Shown here piece after piece: positions 27,938 through 36,917 of a stretch of 64,000 bases of DNA. Both the position numbers and the translations under genes were made by a program. A model generated the notes under the pieces. It saw only the letters and a program-made list of their open reading frames with translations. It had not been told where the DNA came from and searched no databases. Each line of letters starts with the position of its first letter. The stretch's first letter is position 1. Origin of the DNA: Methylacidiphilum infernorum V4. Its GTDB lineage: Bacteria > Verrucomicrobiota > Verrucomicrobiia > Methylacidiphilales > Methylacidiphilaceae. The DNA is taken from the NCBI RefSeq assembly GCF_000019665.1, contig NC_010794.1:62001-126000 (forward strand), written 5' to 3'.

Positions 27938-30900
27938 ATGATCAACCGAATTATTCTTTGGAGCGGAAAAAATCCCTTCCTTGTGTTTATTTTGGTTTTT
28001 TTTGGGATTATTCTTGGCATCTATTCGATTTTGCACGTTCCCCTGGATGCGATTCCCGATCTTTCCGACGTTCAAGTCATCGTCTATACGGAATGGCCGG
28101 GGAGAAGCCCTACGCTTGTCGAGGATCAGATCACTTTTCCCATTTCGACCCGTTTTATTTCCGCCCCAAAAGTCAAGTATGTGAGGGGGGAGTCGATGTT
28201 TGGCAAATCTTTTGTCTACGTGATCTTTGAAGATGGCACCGATCTTTATTGGGCGAGAAGCCGAGTCCTGGAATATTTGAACACGGTGCGGGCCAATCTC
28301 CCACCCAACGTTGTGCCTACCTTGGGACCGGATGCAACGGGAGTAGGATGGGTTTATGAATACGTGTTGGTCGATACTTCCGGGAGGCATACCCTGTCTG
28401 AATTGCGCTCTTTTCAGGATTGGACTTTACGCTACGGCCTTGCTTCGGTGCATGGGGTTTCAGAGATAGCCAGTTTTGGGGGTTATGTGAGACAATACCA
28501 GGTGAATATCGATCCTAACAAGCTTTTAGCCTATGGGGTCCGCTTTGATGAGGTTGTCCAGGCGATACAAAAGAGCAACCAAGATGTTGGGGGCAAAAGC
28601 ATCGAGGTATCAACGGTTGAATTTTACATAAGGGGAAAAGGCTATTTTAGAAACCTCCAGGACATCGGCAGTGTCGTTGTAAAGAGAGACAGGAGGGGAA
28701 TTCCGGTCCTTGTCAGTCAACTGGGGAATTTGACTATAGGAGGAGACCTTCGCTTTGGAGTAACCGATTTCAATGGCCTTGGGGAAGTGGTAGGGGGTGT
28801 TGTCGTGATGAGGTATGGAGAAAATGCTTTGCAGGTAATCAATGGAATAAAAAAGAAAATACAAAGCCTCGAACCCTCTTTTCCCAAAGGAGTTAAACTG
28901 ATCCCGGTTTACGACCGCTCTGAGCTGATCAATAGATCGATTGATACCCTTAAAAAAAAGCTTGTTGAAGAATGTCTTATTGTCAGTGTTGTCTGTGTTA
29001 TTTTTCTCTGGCATATCCGCAGCTCTTTTGTGCCTATCATCATGCTGCCGACCGCCGTGGTCTTAGCGTTTATTCCCTTCTCCAGTTTTCATTTAACGGC
29101 CAATATCATGTCGCTTGGGGGTATAGCCATAGCGATAGGGGCGATGGTTGACGCCGCTATTGTTATGGTTGAAAATGCCCACCGATCGCTTGAGGAATAT
29201 AAAGTTCTTACAGGTTCTGAGCCTAGTGGCCCTACCCGGAAGGAGATTTTGCTTGAAGCTTCAAGAAACGTGGGCCGGCCCCTGTTTTTTTCTCTTCTTG
29301 TCATCACCGTTTCTTTTCTCCCCATTTTCGCCTTGGAAGCCCAGGAAGGAAGGCTCTTTAAGCCTCTTGCCTTTACCAAGACCTTTTCCATGTTTTTTGC
29401 TACCCTGCTTTCGGTTACTCTCGTACCCCCTCTTATGATCGGTTTTGTAAGAGGGAAAATCATCCCCGAACAAAAAAACCCGGTGAACCGTCTTCTTTTC
29501 TTTCTCTATACGCCCCTGCTCGAACTAGCTCTCAAACACCGGCTGGTGGTGATTGCCTTGGCTTTGGTTATACTCGGATCCACCTATTATCCTTTGTCCA
29601 AGTTGGGAGCGGAGTTCATGCCTCCCCTCAATGAAGGAACGATCCTTTATATGCCCACGGCCGTGCCTGGAATAAGTATTTCTGAAGCATCCCGGTTTCT
29701 CAATCTCCAGGATCGCTATCTAATGACTTTTCCGGAAGTAGAAATGGTTTTTGGAAAATCGGGACAGGCGGATACGGCAACCGATCCGGCTCCCCTGTCT
29801 ATGACCGAAACGGTGATCAGCTTGAAACCTAAAGAGAAGTGGAGAAAGGGAATGGATTGGGATAAGCTGATCGCAGAAATGAATAAAAAGCTGCATTTTC
29901 CGGGAGTGGCTAACGTGTTTTGGATGCCTATCCAAACGAGGATCCAGATGCTTACAACGGGTTTTCGATCCGTGTTGGGAATCAAGATCTTTGGGAAGGA
30001 TTTTGAACAGTTGAACAAACTGGGAGAACAGATAGAAAGAGTCCTCCTGGAGATGCCTGAAACCCGGAGCGCTTATGCCGAAAGAATTGAAGGAGGCAAT
30101 TATATCGATATCGTTCCAAGGAGAGAGAAGCTGGCTCGCTATGGTTTGACTGTCGAAGACGTCAATCAAATTATCGAAGGAGCCATTGGGGGGAACACGG
30201 TTACGACGACGGTCGAAGGAAGAGAGCGTTACCCCGTCAGCGTGAGGTATAATAGGGATTTTAGGAAAGACCTGAGTAGCCTTTCTCAGGTTCTCGTCCC
30301 CCTGCCTCCACAACCCCCTTTACCCAAGCAGATGGCGGCAGAGGGTATGCCCCCGGTAGCGATTGCTTCTTCGCAAGTTCCCCTGGGAGACATAGCCGAT
30401 ATTCGTTTTAACCAAGGACCTCCGCTTGTCCGAAGTGAAAATGCTCAATTGGTCAATTTCGTGTTCGTGGATACGGCAGAAAAAGACCTTGTCGGCTACA
30501 TCAAGAAAGCGGGGCAAAAGTTAGCGATGCAAGTCTTTTTCCCTCCCGGCTATTATATTGAATGGGCCGGCTCTTATGAATATTTCTTGCGGGCGAAGGC
30601 CAAATTTTCCGTTCTGATTCCTTTAACTTTGTTTATCATCTTTATTTTAATTTTTATTAATACCGGCTCTTTGAAACGGACGCTCATTGTACTGCTGGCG
30701 TTCCCTTTTTCCCTGGTGGGAGCCTTTTGGTTTCTTTACATTTTGGGCTATAACTTGAGTGTGGCCGTTGCGGTTGGTCTGATCGCTCTGGCGGGTATCG
30801 ATGCTGAAACCGGTGTCGTCATGCTCCTTTATCTTGATCATGCTCTTAGGGAAGCAAAGCAACAGGGAAAGATGAACACGATGGACGATCTTTTCAAGGC

Positions 30901-31168
30901 GGTGAAAGAAGGAGCGGCCGGAAGGATAAGGCCAAAGGTGATGACCGTCTGCGCCATCCTTTTTGGTCTTTTGCCCATATTATGGAGCCAAGAAACGGGA
31001 GCGGACGTCATGAAAAGAATAGCCGCTCCCATGGTCGGAGGCGTTATAACCTCGGCCCTGTTGGAGCTGATCATCTATCCGGTAATCTATATTTACCTTG
31101 AAAGAAAGTCCGTCCTTTCGGCTCAAAAGCCTTCCGGACGTCGCCTCTTGAAAGCCGTAGATGAATAA
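27938..31168 (+). CDS. CusA/CzcA-family heavy-metal efflux RND transporter
   Basis: Inner-membrane HME-RND pump, 1076 residues with 12 membrane segments in two repeats. Motifs include PLDAIPDLSDVQVIVYTEWPG at the N-terminus, GAMVDAAIVMVENAHR in TM4 and the pore-domain region VFWMPIQTRIQMLTTG. Met residues there match the Cu/Ag-binding CusA methionines, which favours Cu(I)/Ag(I) over Zn/Co, but that is inference. DAETGVVMLLYLDHA is the second TM repeat motif. It is translationally coupled to the adaptor gene and ends near a hairpin terminator. Confidence 0.93.
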   Translation: MINRIILWSGKNPFLVFILVFFGIILGIYSILHVPLDAIPDLSDVQVIVYTEWPGRSPTLVEDQITFPISTRFISAPKVKYVRGESMFGKSFVYVIFEDGTDLYWARSRVLEYLNTVRANLPPNVVPTLGPDATGVGWVYEYVLVDTSGRHTLSELRSFQDWTLRYGLASVHGVSEIASFGGYVRQYQVNIDPNKLLAYGVRFDEVVQAIQKSNQDVGGKSIEVSTVEFYIRGKGYFRNLQDIGSVVVKRDRRGIPVLVSQLGNLTIGGDLRFGVTDFNGLGEVVGGVVVMRYGENALQVINGIKKKIQSLEPSFPKGVKLIPVYDRSELINRSIDTLKKKLVEECLIVSVVCVIFLWHIRSSFVPIIMLPTAVVLAFIPFSSFHLTANIMSLGGIAIAIGAMVDAAIVMVENAHRSLEEYKVLTGSEPSGPTRKEILLEASRNVGRPLFFSLLVITVSFLPIFALEAQEGRLFKPLAFTKTFSMFFATLLSVTLVPPLMIGFVRGKIIPEQKNPVNRLLFFLYTPLLELALKHRLVVIALALVILGSTYYPLSKLGAEFMPPLNEGTILYMPTAVPGISISEASRFLNLQDRYLMTFPEVEMVFGKSGQADTATDPAPLSMTETVISLKPKEKWRKGMDWDKLIAEMNKKLHFPGVANVFWMPIQTRIQMLTTGFRSVLGIKIFGKDFEQLNKLGEQIERVLLEMPETRSAYAERIEGGNYIDIVPRREKLARYGLTVEDVNQIIEGAIGGNTVTTTVEGRERYPVSVRYNRDFRKDLSSLSQVLVPLPPQPPLPKQMAAEGMPPVAIASSQVPLGDIADIRFNQGPPLVRSENAQLVNFVFVDTAEKDLVGYIKKAGQKLAMQVFFPPGYYIEWAGSYEYFLRAKAKFSVLIPLTLFIIFILIFINTGSLKRTLIVLLAFPFSLVGAFWFLYILGYNLSVAVAVGLIALAGIDAETGVVMLLYLDHALREAKQQGKMNTMDDLFKAVKEGAAGRIRPKVMTVCAILFGLLPILWSQETGADVMKRIAAPMVGGVITSALLELIIYPVIYIYLERKSVLSAQKPSGRRLLKAVDE

Positions 31169-31262
31169 ACGATTAAACCGTGCCAAACCCGGGATAGGTT
31201 TTTTCTTCTGAATATCCATTATGCCCGGCCATTGAGAACGGTCAAAAGTCTCAGAAAGTTCG

Positions 31263-31290
31263 AAGCGGGCCCTAAGTCAAAAGCCCGCTT
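31263..31290. terminator. Bidirectional hairpin between cusA-like and convergent gene
   Basis: AAGCGGG (31263-31269) and CCCGCTT (31284-31290) form a perfect 7-bp stem with a 14-base loop, placed between the convergent ends of the efflux gene (31168) and the next gene (31301). T tracts are weak on both strands. Confidence 0.45.
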
Positions 31291-31300
31291 CCCACTAGGG

Positions 31301-31714
31301 TTATTTGACCGAATGCATCTCGGCAACAAGATTGATGTATTCCTTGGCTTTGTCTGCAAGTTTGTGGGTGTAACTCATTTCCGAACTTTCTCCTAACCCC
31401 TTGCTATGAAGCTCCTTCATTGTTTTACTTGTCAAAACCCGGTTGATTAAGCTTTGAGCTTCCCTAATGTGATGCCTACCATGTTCAATCGATAGCTCAT
31501 CTGTACCCGGAGACATTCCCATCTCTCCCAACATGATTAGGTTAGAGCCTTGAGCGGCCATCTCAACGGCATGATTGATCATTTCATGCATGTGGTGGAA
31601 CTTCATGCTCGTTCCTTCTTCATGGTGGTGATGGCCTTGGGCATAAAGGGGAATAGCCCCTGTGCCAAATCCTAAAAAGGCAAGCGCCGATAGCATATAG
31701 GCTATTTTTTTCAT
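31301..31714 (-). CDS. Small periplasmic His/Met-rich protein
   Basis: A 137-residue secreted protein: signal peptide about 1-26 (MKKIAYMLSALAFLGFG, cleavage after YAQ), then GHHHHEEG and a helical region with FHHMHEMINHAVEMAA. His and Met clusters and its position convergent to a CusBA-type pump suggest copper binding, but the family is not recognised. GGGAGGAAAC precedes the ATG, indicating strong translation. No obvious operon partner lies within 300 bp. Confidence 0.7.
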   Translation of the reverse strand: MKKIAYMLSALAFLGFGTGAIPLYAQGHHHHEEGTSMKFHHMHEMINHAVEMAAQGSNLIMLGEMGMSPGTDELSIEHGRHHIREAQSLINRVLTSKTMKELHSKGLGESSEMSYTHKLADKAKEYINLVAEMHSVK

Positions 31715-32020
31715 AGGTTTCCTCCCTCTTTTTTCTGAATTGTTTTGATTAGGGTCTCATTCTCTAAGAATTTCATGGAGAATGACTTTATTGTAATGTT
31801 AAACCATTTGCTTAAAAATAAAAAGTTGAAAAAAGGTATTAAACAATTTTCTTGGACTAGGCGAGGAATAGAAAGAAAATGGTATGAAAAATGCTTTAAA
31901 AGGTTGGCTGTGGAGGCCAAAAAACCATTGATACCTCCTTATGGGCCATAACGATCTATTCAATGCCGTTTTAGGATGGCTTCCACAGCTTTTCTAAGTT
32001 AGAGCCTTCCTTTCCTTTAC
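31715..32020. other. Intergenic gap without recognised gene
   Basis: This 306-bp stretch contains the upstream region of the reverse-strand His/Met-rich gene and the 3' flank of yihY. The first part (31740-31860) is AT-rich and could hold its promoter. I see no convincing coding, RNA or repeat feature. Confidence 0.4.
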
Positions 32021-32914
32021 CTACTGGATACGAGACAGAAAGGATAATGTTTTTTTGTCTTCCTTTTTTTTCTTTCCGCATCTGGCTTTTAACAGGGCGT
32101 ATTCTCGGCTGAGTTCGGCTCCAAAGAAGAAAATTTGCGAGCAGTAGAAGATCCACAGCAGGAGCATGATCACCGAACCCCCGGCCCCGTAAATTGAAGC
32201 TACGGCACTTTTTCTTAAGGCTATCCAAAGGAGAGATTTCCCTAAAAAAATCAGTAAAGTAGAAAAGGCTGCTCCGAACCAGACATCCTTGAAATAAACT
32301 TTGGCATCCGGTAAAATTTTATACAGCAAGGAAAATATAAGGAATTCAGCGAGCAGGCTGGCGAATTGAATTCCCTCAGGGATGTATTTTTTCAACCCCG
32401 GTGAAAATTCCCTTATAAAGGTGGCCGTTTCCAAAAATGTAGTCGAAAGCAATAGAAAAAGCAGAAGGAGTAATCCTGATAAAAAAACGATAAAAAAGGA
32501 CAAGAATTGTTTTCGGACAACATGCCAAAGACCCGCTTCTTTACCCGGACCTATTTCCCATATTTCGTTGAGAGATTTTTGCAATTCTATAAAAGCTCCA
32601 GAAGCGCCGAATACCAAGGAAAAAATAACGGTCAGGCTCGTTTGAGGATTTCTCCAGAATCCAATAGAAGCATGAATTTGATAGTTCTTTAAAATATTGA
32701 TCGATTCCTCTCCCAGGATCTGCAAAAAAATGAAGATGATTTCTTGATTAACTTTAACCGGGTCTACAAAAAAACTCGCTACGGATACAAGAACCAATAT
32801 CAGGGGAATTATGGAAAAAAGAATGTAACAGGAAAGGGCCGCACCCATTTTTGAGTCGTTATGCTTAGTCCATCTCCAAATTGCTCCTTTGAAAAGATTG
32901 AACAGAAATCTCAT
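32021..32914 (-). CDS. YihY/BrkB-family membrane protein
   Basis: Polytopic inner-membrane protein of the YihY/virulence-factor BrkB family, 297 residues with about six membrane segments. The conserved start is RGAIWRW-like (here KGAIWRWTKHNDSKMGAALSCY), with YILFSIIPLILVLVSVASFF following, then FGASGAFIELQKSLNEIW and the C-terminal GAGGSVIMLLLWIFYCSQIFFFGAE motif. Function is not established in the family (once suggested as ribonuclease BN, later withdrawn). A basic Lys-rich tail follows. Confidence 0.88.
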   Translation of the reverse strand: MRFLFNLFKGAIWRWTKHNDSKMGAALSCYILFSIIPLILVLVSVASFFVDPVKVNQEIIFIFLQILGEESINILKNYQIHASIGFWRNPQTSLTVIFSLVFGASGAFIELQKSLNEIWEIGPGKEAGLWHVVRKQFLSFFIVFLSGLLLLLFLLLSTTFLETATFIREFSPGLKKYIPEGIQFASLLAEFLIFSLLYKILPDAKVYFKDVWFGAAFSTLLIFLGKSLLWIALRKSAVASIYGAGGSVIMLLLWIFYCSQIFFFGAELSREYALLKARCGKKKKEDKKTLSFLSRIQ

Positions 32915-33029
32915 AACGATGACCCTTATGAATAATTGTCCTTCTTTACCTGAGTCTTTCTTTAGATAAAATAAAATTAGGATTTTTTTTGAAAGGGAGT
33001 TCTCTTTCCAGAGGGCTTAATAGATAAAA

Positions 33030-33686
33030 ATGACCAAAACCATCAATCTCATCCTTATTCTTATTGCCTCGCTCGTCATGATCCTTTTTTTGTGGCAAGA
33101 CATCGCTTCAAAAATTGAAATGCGCTACGATGCGTTTATTGCCGAGTATGCTCATGAATACGGGGTAGATCCCCTACTCATTAAGGCGATTATCTGGAAG
33201 GAAAGCCGTTTTCGTCCAAATAAAATTGGAAGATCGGGGGAAAGGGGATTAATGCAAATCCGAGAGCCGGCTGTGCAAGATTGGGTCCAGAAAGAGAAAA
33301 CCTCTCCTATCCCCATGGATGATCTGCTGGATCCGAAATTAAATATCCAAATAGGGAGTTGGTATTTAGGTCAAGCTTTTAGAAGATGGAAAAACACGGA
33401 TAATCCCATGGTATTTGCTCTTGCCGAGTATAACGCGGGCAGGCGTAATGCTCTCCATTGGGTAGATCCCCAGAACCCAACCAGTGCGGAGGCTTTTTTA
33501 AAGAGGATTGATTTCCCCTCGACCAAAATATATATCTTAAAAATTCTCGAGCGGTATAAGGAATATAAAGGTGGGTTTTTTTGGCTTTCCTGGAACGAGG
33601 TTCTTACGTTAATGGGGGGCGAAGACTCCAGGGGAAGTGGGCCAAACCAAAAAACTCCTCCCCTTCAGAAACAGAAGCTTTTCTAA
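33030..33686 (+). CDS. Lytic transglycosylase (SLT domain)
   Basis: Peptidoglycan lytic transglycosylase, 218 residues. An N-terminal membrane anchor (about 5-25) is followed by a Slt70-type domain. The catalytic Glu is in AIIWKESRFRPNKIG, with RGLMQIREPAVQDW and the later ALAEYNAGRRNALHWV as family motifs. Its size and simple anchor resemble MltE/Slt fragments. It ends six bases before a tRNA-Arg gene. Confidence 0.88.
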   Translation: MTKTINLILILIASLVMILFLWQDIASKIEMRYDAFIAEYAHEYGVDPLLIKAIIWKESRFRPNKIGRSGERGLMQIREPAVQDWVQKEKTSPIPMDDLLDPKLNIQIGSWYLGQAFRRWKNTDNPMVFALAEYNAGRRNALHWVDPQNPTSAEAFLKRIDFPSTKIYILKILERYKEYKGGFFWLSWNEVLTLMGGEDSRGSGPNQKTPPLQKQKLF

Positions 33687-33692
33687 AAAAGA

Positions 33693-33766
33693 GGGCCCTT
33701 AGCTCAGCGGATTAGAGCGGCTGACTACGGATCAGCAGGCCACAGGTTCAAATCCTGTAGGGCCCA
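33693..33766 (+). tRNA. tRNA-Arg (anticodon ACG)
   Basis: Complete cloverleaf: acceptor GGGCCCT/AGGGCCC, D-stem GCTC/GAGC, anticodon stem GCTGA/TCAGC with loop CTACGGA giving anticodon ACG, T-arm ACAGG-TTCAAAT-CCTGT and discriminator A. CCA is not encoded. The ACG wobble A implies TadA deamination to inosine. A TnpB relic starts about 100 bp downstream. Confidence 0.97.
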
Positions 33767-33864
33767 TAAAAAAAAGAACCGAAAAGATTTTCCCCTTTGT
33801 CGGGGTTTGAACAGTTGATTGATTATTTCTTTTTCAATCTTTCTTGTACATTTTACCCCGTATT

Positions 33865-34007
33865 GGCCGTCCCGGACGGCCCTACGGCAAGTTCCACCGG
33901 AAGGCAGGCCTGCGGGAGAGGAAGGCTCTGGCCTGAGGCGAATATGCCGGCCCCGTCCGCCTCGACGAGTAAGTCTGTCAGCTTTGCCCCTGTTTGAGCA
34001 GCAGTGA
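33865..34007 (+). pseudogene. Second decayed TnpB-like fragment near tRNA-Arg
   Basis: This GC-rich patch between two tRNAs begins with a 17-bp palindrome (GGCCGTCC/GGACGGCC arms, 33865-33881). One frame reads TASSTGRQACG, then another reads EEGSGLRRICRP and ends at LFEQQ-stop (34005-34007). The pattern A-SST, then EEGSG-RR, aligns with the 18590-18749 fragment at both DNA and protein level. Only the 3' end remains. It is likely an IS605-type insertion that has decayed beside tRNA genes. Confidence 0.5.
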
Positions 34008-34143
34008 GTAAGTCTGACGGAACGGAAATAAGCTAACAAGGATCACCCAAAAAAAAGAGTTGATTTGGGCTTTGCTTTGAACATATAAAAATATAATCGA
34101 AGTTTTTATCCTCCTTTATCTTTTAAACAATGTAGTTCAAAAA

Positions 34144-34214
34144 GCGGGTGTAGTTCAATGGTAGAACGGCAGCCTTCCAAGCTGCACACGAGGGTTCGAT
34201 TCCCTTCACCCGCT
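34144..34214 (+). tRNA. tRNA-Gly (anticodon TCC)
   Basis: Acceptor GCGGGTG/CACCCGC, D-arm with GTTC/GAAC stems, anticodon stem GCAGC/GCTGC and loop CTTCCAA giving anticodon TCC, then a T-arm GAGGGTTCGATTCCCTT and discriminator T. CCA is not encoded. Confidence 0.97.
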
Positions 34215-34299
34215 CATTTTTTAGATATGCTTTGCTTTCTTTCCTTTTATAGCTTAATAAGGTAATTCTAAGTTGTGAATAGGCTCTCGGTGTAATTCC

Positions 34300-35196
34300 A
34301 TGAATTCTCACTCTATAAAAAAATATTTATCTCTATTGATCCTTTCTATTTTGCCTTTTTCGATGAGCATTTCGAGAGGTTTTGCAGAAGAGGGAGGATA
34401 CGAAGGAACTTCGGCAATCAATCCCGGCAACGGCCAGCAAGACAATCAAGGTGATTTGAATTCTTCTTCTCCTTTAGAAAATTCTCCCGAACTGGATACA
34501 GGGTTATCCCCAGAACAACTTAAAAAGATTTTAAAACAGAAAGAAAAAGAAGAGAAGAAGAGACTAAAGCAGTTAGAAAAAGAAGAAAAAAAGAGAAAAG
34601 AAGAAGAAGAAAGGAAAAGAAAAGAAGAAGAAAAGATACAAAAAGAGCAGCAGAAAAAACAACCGGGGACCAATGCATCAACTTCTCCCCTAGAAAAAAA
34701 GCCTGGTACCGAACGAGTTTATACGGTCAGCCGCATTTTGCCCGCTATTTGGTGGAATATTGATCCTTCCCAGAAAGTCACCAAGCTTGAAATCGTCCTT
34801 AGCGAACAAAAGCTCTACGTGTATCAAGGAGGAAGACTGGCCGCTATTGCCCCTATATGTTCAGGAACAAAGGACCATCCTACCCCGCTTGGTCGATTTG
34901 CGGTCATCAACAAGGAAATCCTTCATCGCTCAAACAAGTATGGCTGTTTTGTCGATTCCAAGGGAAAGATCATTTACGCTAACGCCACGGTGGGAATGAC
35001 TCCACCGGCAGGCTTGCATTATGAGCCGGCGGATATGCCTTTTTTCCTTAGGCTTACCGATGATGGGGTCGGCCTTCATGGAGGTTACCTGCCGGGTTAT
35101 GCCGCCTCCCATGGCTGCGTGAGACTTCCTAAAAGTTTTGCTCAAGATCTTTATCCTCTTGTCTCTTTAGGAACACCGGTACTCGTTAGAAATTAA
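34300..35196 (+). CDS. L,D-transpeptidase (YkuD) with charged linker
   Basis: Peptidoglycan-modifying enzyme that makes 3-3 crosslinks or attaches proteins. The 298-residue protein has a signal peptide (about 1-28), a long Lys/Glu-rich coiled-coil linker (about 70-125, many KKEEEERKRKEEE-like repeats) and a YkuD domain from about 150. The active-site motif is HGGYLPGYAASHGCVRL with catalytic Cys273. The cytoplasm-like charge of the linker suggests reach across the periplasm. It is followed by a convergent gene 15 bp downstream. Confidence 0.9.
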   Translation: MNSHSIKKYLSLLILSILPFSMSISRGFAEEGGYEGTSAINPGNGQQDNQGDLNSSSPLENSPELDTGLSPEQLKKILKQKEKEEKKRLKQLEKEEKKRKEEEERKRKEEEKIQKEQQKKQPGTNASTSPLEKKPGTERVYTVSRILPAIWWNIDPSQKVTKLEIVLSEQKLYVYQGGRLAAIAPICSGTKDHPTPLGRFAVINKEILHRSNKYGCFVDSKGKIIYANATVGMTPPAGLHYEPADMPFFLRLTDDGVGLHGGYLPGYAASHGCVRLPKSFAQDLYPLVSLGTPVLVRN

Positions 35197-35211
35197 TCGA
35201 CCTAGCGAAGA

Positions 35212-36873
35212 TTACTGAAAAAAATCGGATTGGGACCGGAGTTTTTCGAGAAAACCGTAAGGATCGATTTTTTGAATCCTTTTATCCACGACCTCTTTCC
35301 CCAGGGTAAAATGGTATAAAGATTGCCATCTTTTATCTTTAATCCCCAGGATCTTGTGGATTTCATCGTCAAAGAAGCAACCGATCCCCGTGGCTCTCCA
35401 TCCGTTTGCTTCTGCTTCGAGATAAAGAAATTGTCCTAGCAAGCCGCATTGCCAAAAAAGTTCAGGATAGATGGATTGGCCAAAATTTTGAATGGGCTCC
35501 TCAAATTTTACGATCATTCCAAGAGAAAAAAAACTATCAGCCGCAATGGATTGATGGCAATGAACCCTCTTTGCCAAAATATCCGTATTGAGGGGGCGGA
35601 GACAAAAAAAGGGCAGAGAGTCAAAAATCTTTTCCCAGAGGAAAGCTTGATCCAGCCTTTCCTTGAAATCTTCAAGCTTTGACAGGAAACTTAATAAGTA
35701 TATCCCTTGGGATAGCCCTTCGACGTGGTTGACAAAGAACAGGAGGGCCACGATAAAATTCTCTTGGAAAAAGTCAAAAGGAAATAATCGCCCTTTCAGA
35801 GAGTCATGTAATTTTTGCAAAAGGAATTGGAATCGGTCTATGGGGCATCGCTCCCATTTATTCATCGCCTGCGCACTTCTTCTTTTACGGATAATTTCCC
35901 TAGCGGGCAGGCGGCGATCCAATATGGGGATAGGGGCCGGGGATGTTTTACCCCATCGGATTTTGAGAGGTAAAAAAGAAGGAATTCGGCAGCTATTGGC
36001 TACTCTTTCAATTTCCGGCCAAGGAAAATGTTCCTTGCTAAGCGTGTTGGGATGTCCAAGAAGAGTTCGAGGAATAAGCTTTTCTAATTGTTCTTTCCCC
36101 AGGGTCGTCTCTCCTCTTTTCTTCTGGTCGGGAACAATCAACAAGAGAGCTTCGGGATGTTCCTTTTCGGGACCTTCTTGGGAAGCAAGGCCAAGGATGG
36201 AACCGAGCAAGTCCGTTCCAATTCCTTGAACTAAATAGCTTTCCCATCCTAACAGGGATGCGGAATAACGGATTGATCCCAGGACATGCCCGATATCCAG
36301 TTGACAATACCGATAGGCTCTTTCTCCGTATTTCCAGGCCTCCCGCCAGAATATAGAACTAATCCCTACGAAAAACCCCTGCTCGGGCAAACCGCAATCC
36401 GCCAAGAGATGGCTGCCCAGGATCGCCCTTTTTTCCAAGCAGTGGTACAAAGGGCAATAATGATATAAGGCTGTGATATTACCTTCGTCTTCCAGCCAAT
36501 CGATGAGAAGATAAACTTCCGTAGGATGGAGGTTGCCGCTTGAAGGATTGATTCTCAAACTCCATGGAGAAAGACCAGGAGCCGATTTCCATGCTGAAAT
36601 GGAAAGGCTGTCAAGAAGAAAAAGACTAAGGGCTTCCTTGTCCACGGGCCTAGCCTCAATGTCCGCAAAGCCGAGCTGATCATAAAATAAAGAGGAGAGT
36701 TCTTTGATGATGGCTAGGTGGAGCTTGGGAGCTCCTTCATAAATCCTAAAGGGGAAAGGCTCATTCTCCCAATCCAAAAATAGGGGAGAGGGAGCATAAG
36801 CTTCGAGCCGATGTTTTGTCCTTTCATGGTAGTCAAAAACCGTTTCATCCTCGATTTTTATGTTTTTCTCCAT
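35212..36873 (-). CDS. SagB/ThcOx-type nitroreductase-like dehydrogenase
   Basis: FMN-dependent oxidoreductase of SagB type, 553 residues: two nitroreductase-like halves. The first half has SAWKSAPGLSPWSLRINPSSGNLHPTEVYLLID. The second begins at RRLPAREIIRKRRSAQAMNKW and ends with EANGWRATGIGCFFDDEIHKILGI. In biosynthetic clusters SagB makes azoles from azolines, but no YcaO cyclodehydratase or precursor peptide is seen here, so it is an orphan and a different substrate is likely. It lies 44 bp downstream of gadB on the same strand. Confidence 0.8.
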   Translation of the reverse strand: MEKNIKIEDETVFDYHERTKHRLEAYAPSPLFLDWENEPFPFRIYEGAPKLHLAIIKELSSLFYDQLGFADIEARPVDKEALSLFLLDSLSISAWKSAPGLSPWSLRINPSSGNLHPTEVYLLIDWLEDEGNITALYHYCPLYHCLEKRAILGSHLLADCGLPEQGFFVGISSIFWREAWKYGERAYRYCQLDIGHVLGSIRYSASLLGWESYLVQGIGTDLLGSILGLASQEGPEKEHPEALLLIVPDQKKRGETTLGKEQLEKLIPRTLLGHPNTLSKEHFPWPEIERVANSCRIPSFLPLKIRWGKTSPAPIPILDRRLPAREIIRKRRSAQAMNKWERCPIDRFQFLLQKLHDSLKGRLFPFDFFQENFIVALLFFVNHVEGLSQGIYLLSFLSKLEDFKERLDQAFLWEKIFDSLPFFCLRPLNTDILAKRVHCHQSIAADSFFSLGMIVKFEEPIQNFGQSIYPELFWQCGLLGQFLYLEAEANGWRATGIGCFFDDEIHKILGIKDKRWQSLYHFTLGKEVVDKRIQKIDPYGFLEKLRSQSDFFQ

Positions 36874-36917
36874 GGATTAACGATTGACAAAAGAAAGTTT
36901 TAATGAAAAACCCAAAA

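Noticed and set aside
33725-34039. Reverse-strand frame of 104 codons near tRNA-Arg
   Set aside because: Its C-terminal end is the antisense of the tRNA (LNLWPADP is a known artefact), and the rest is the GC-rich relic.
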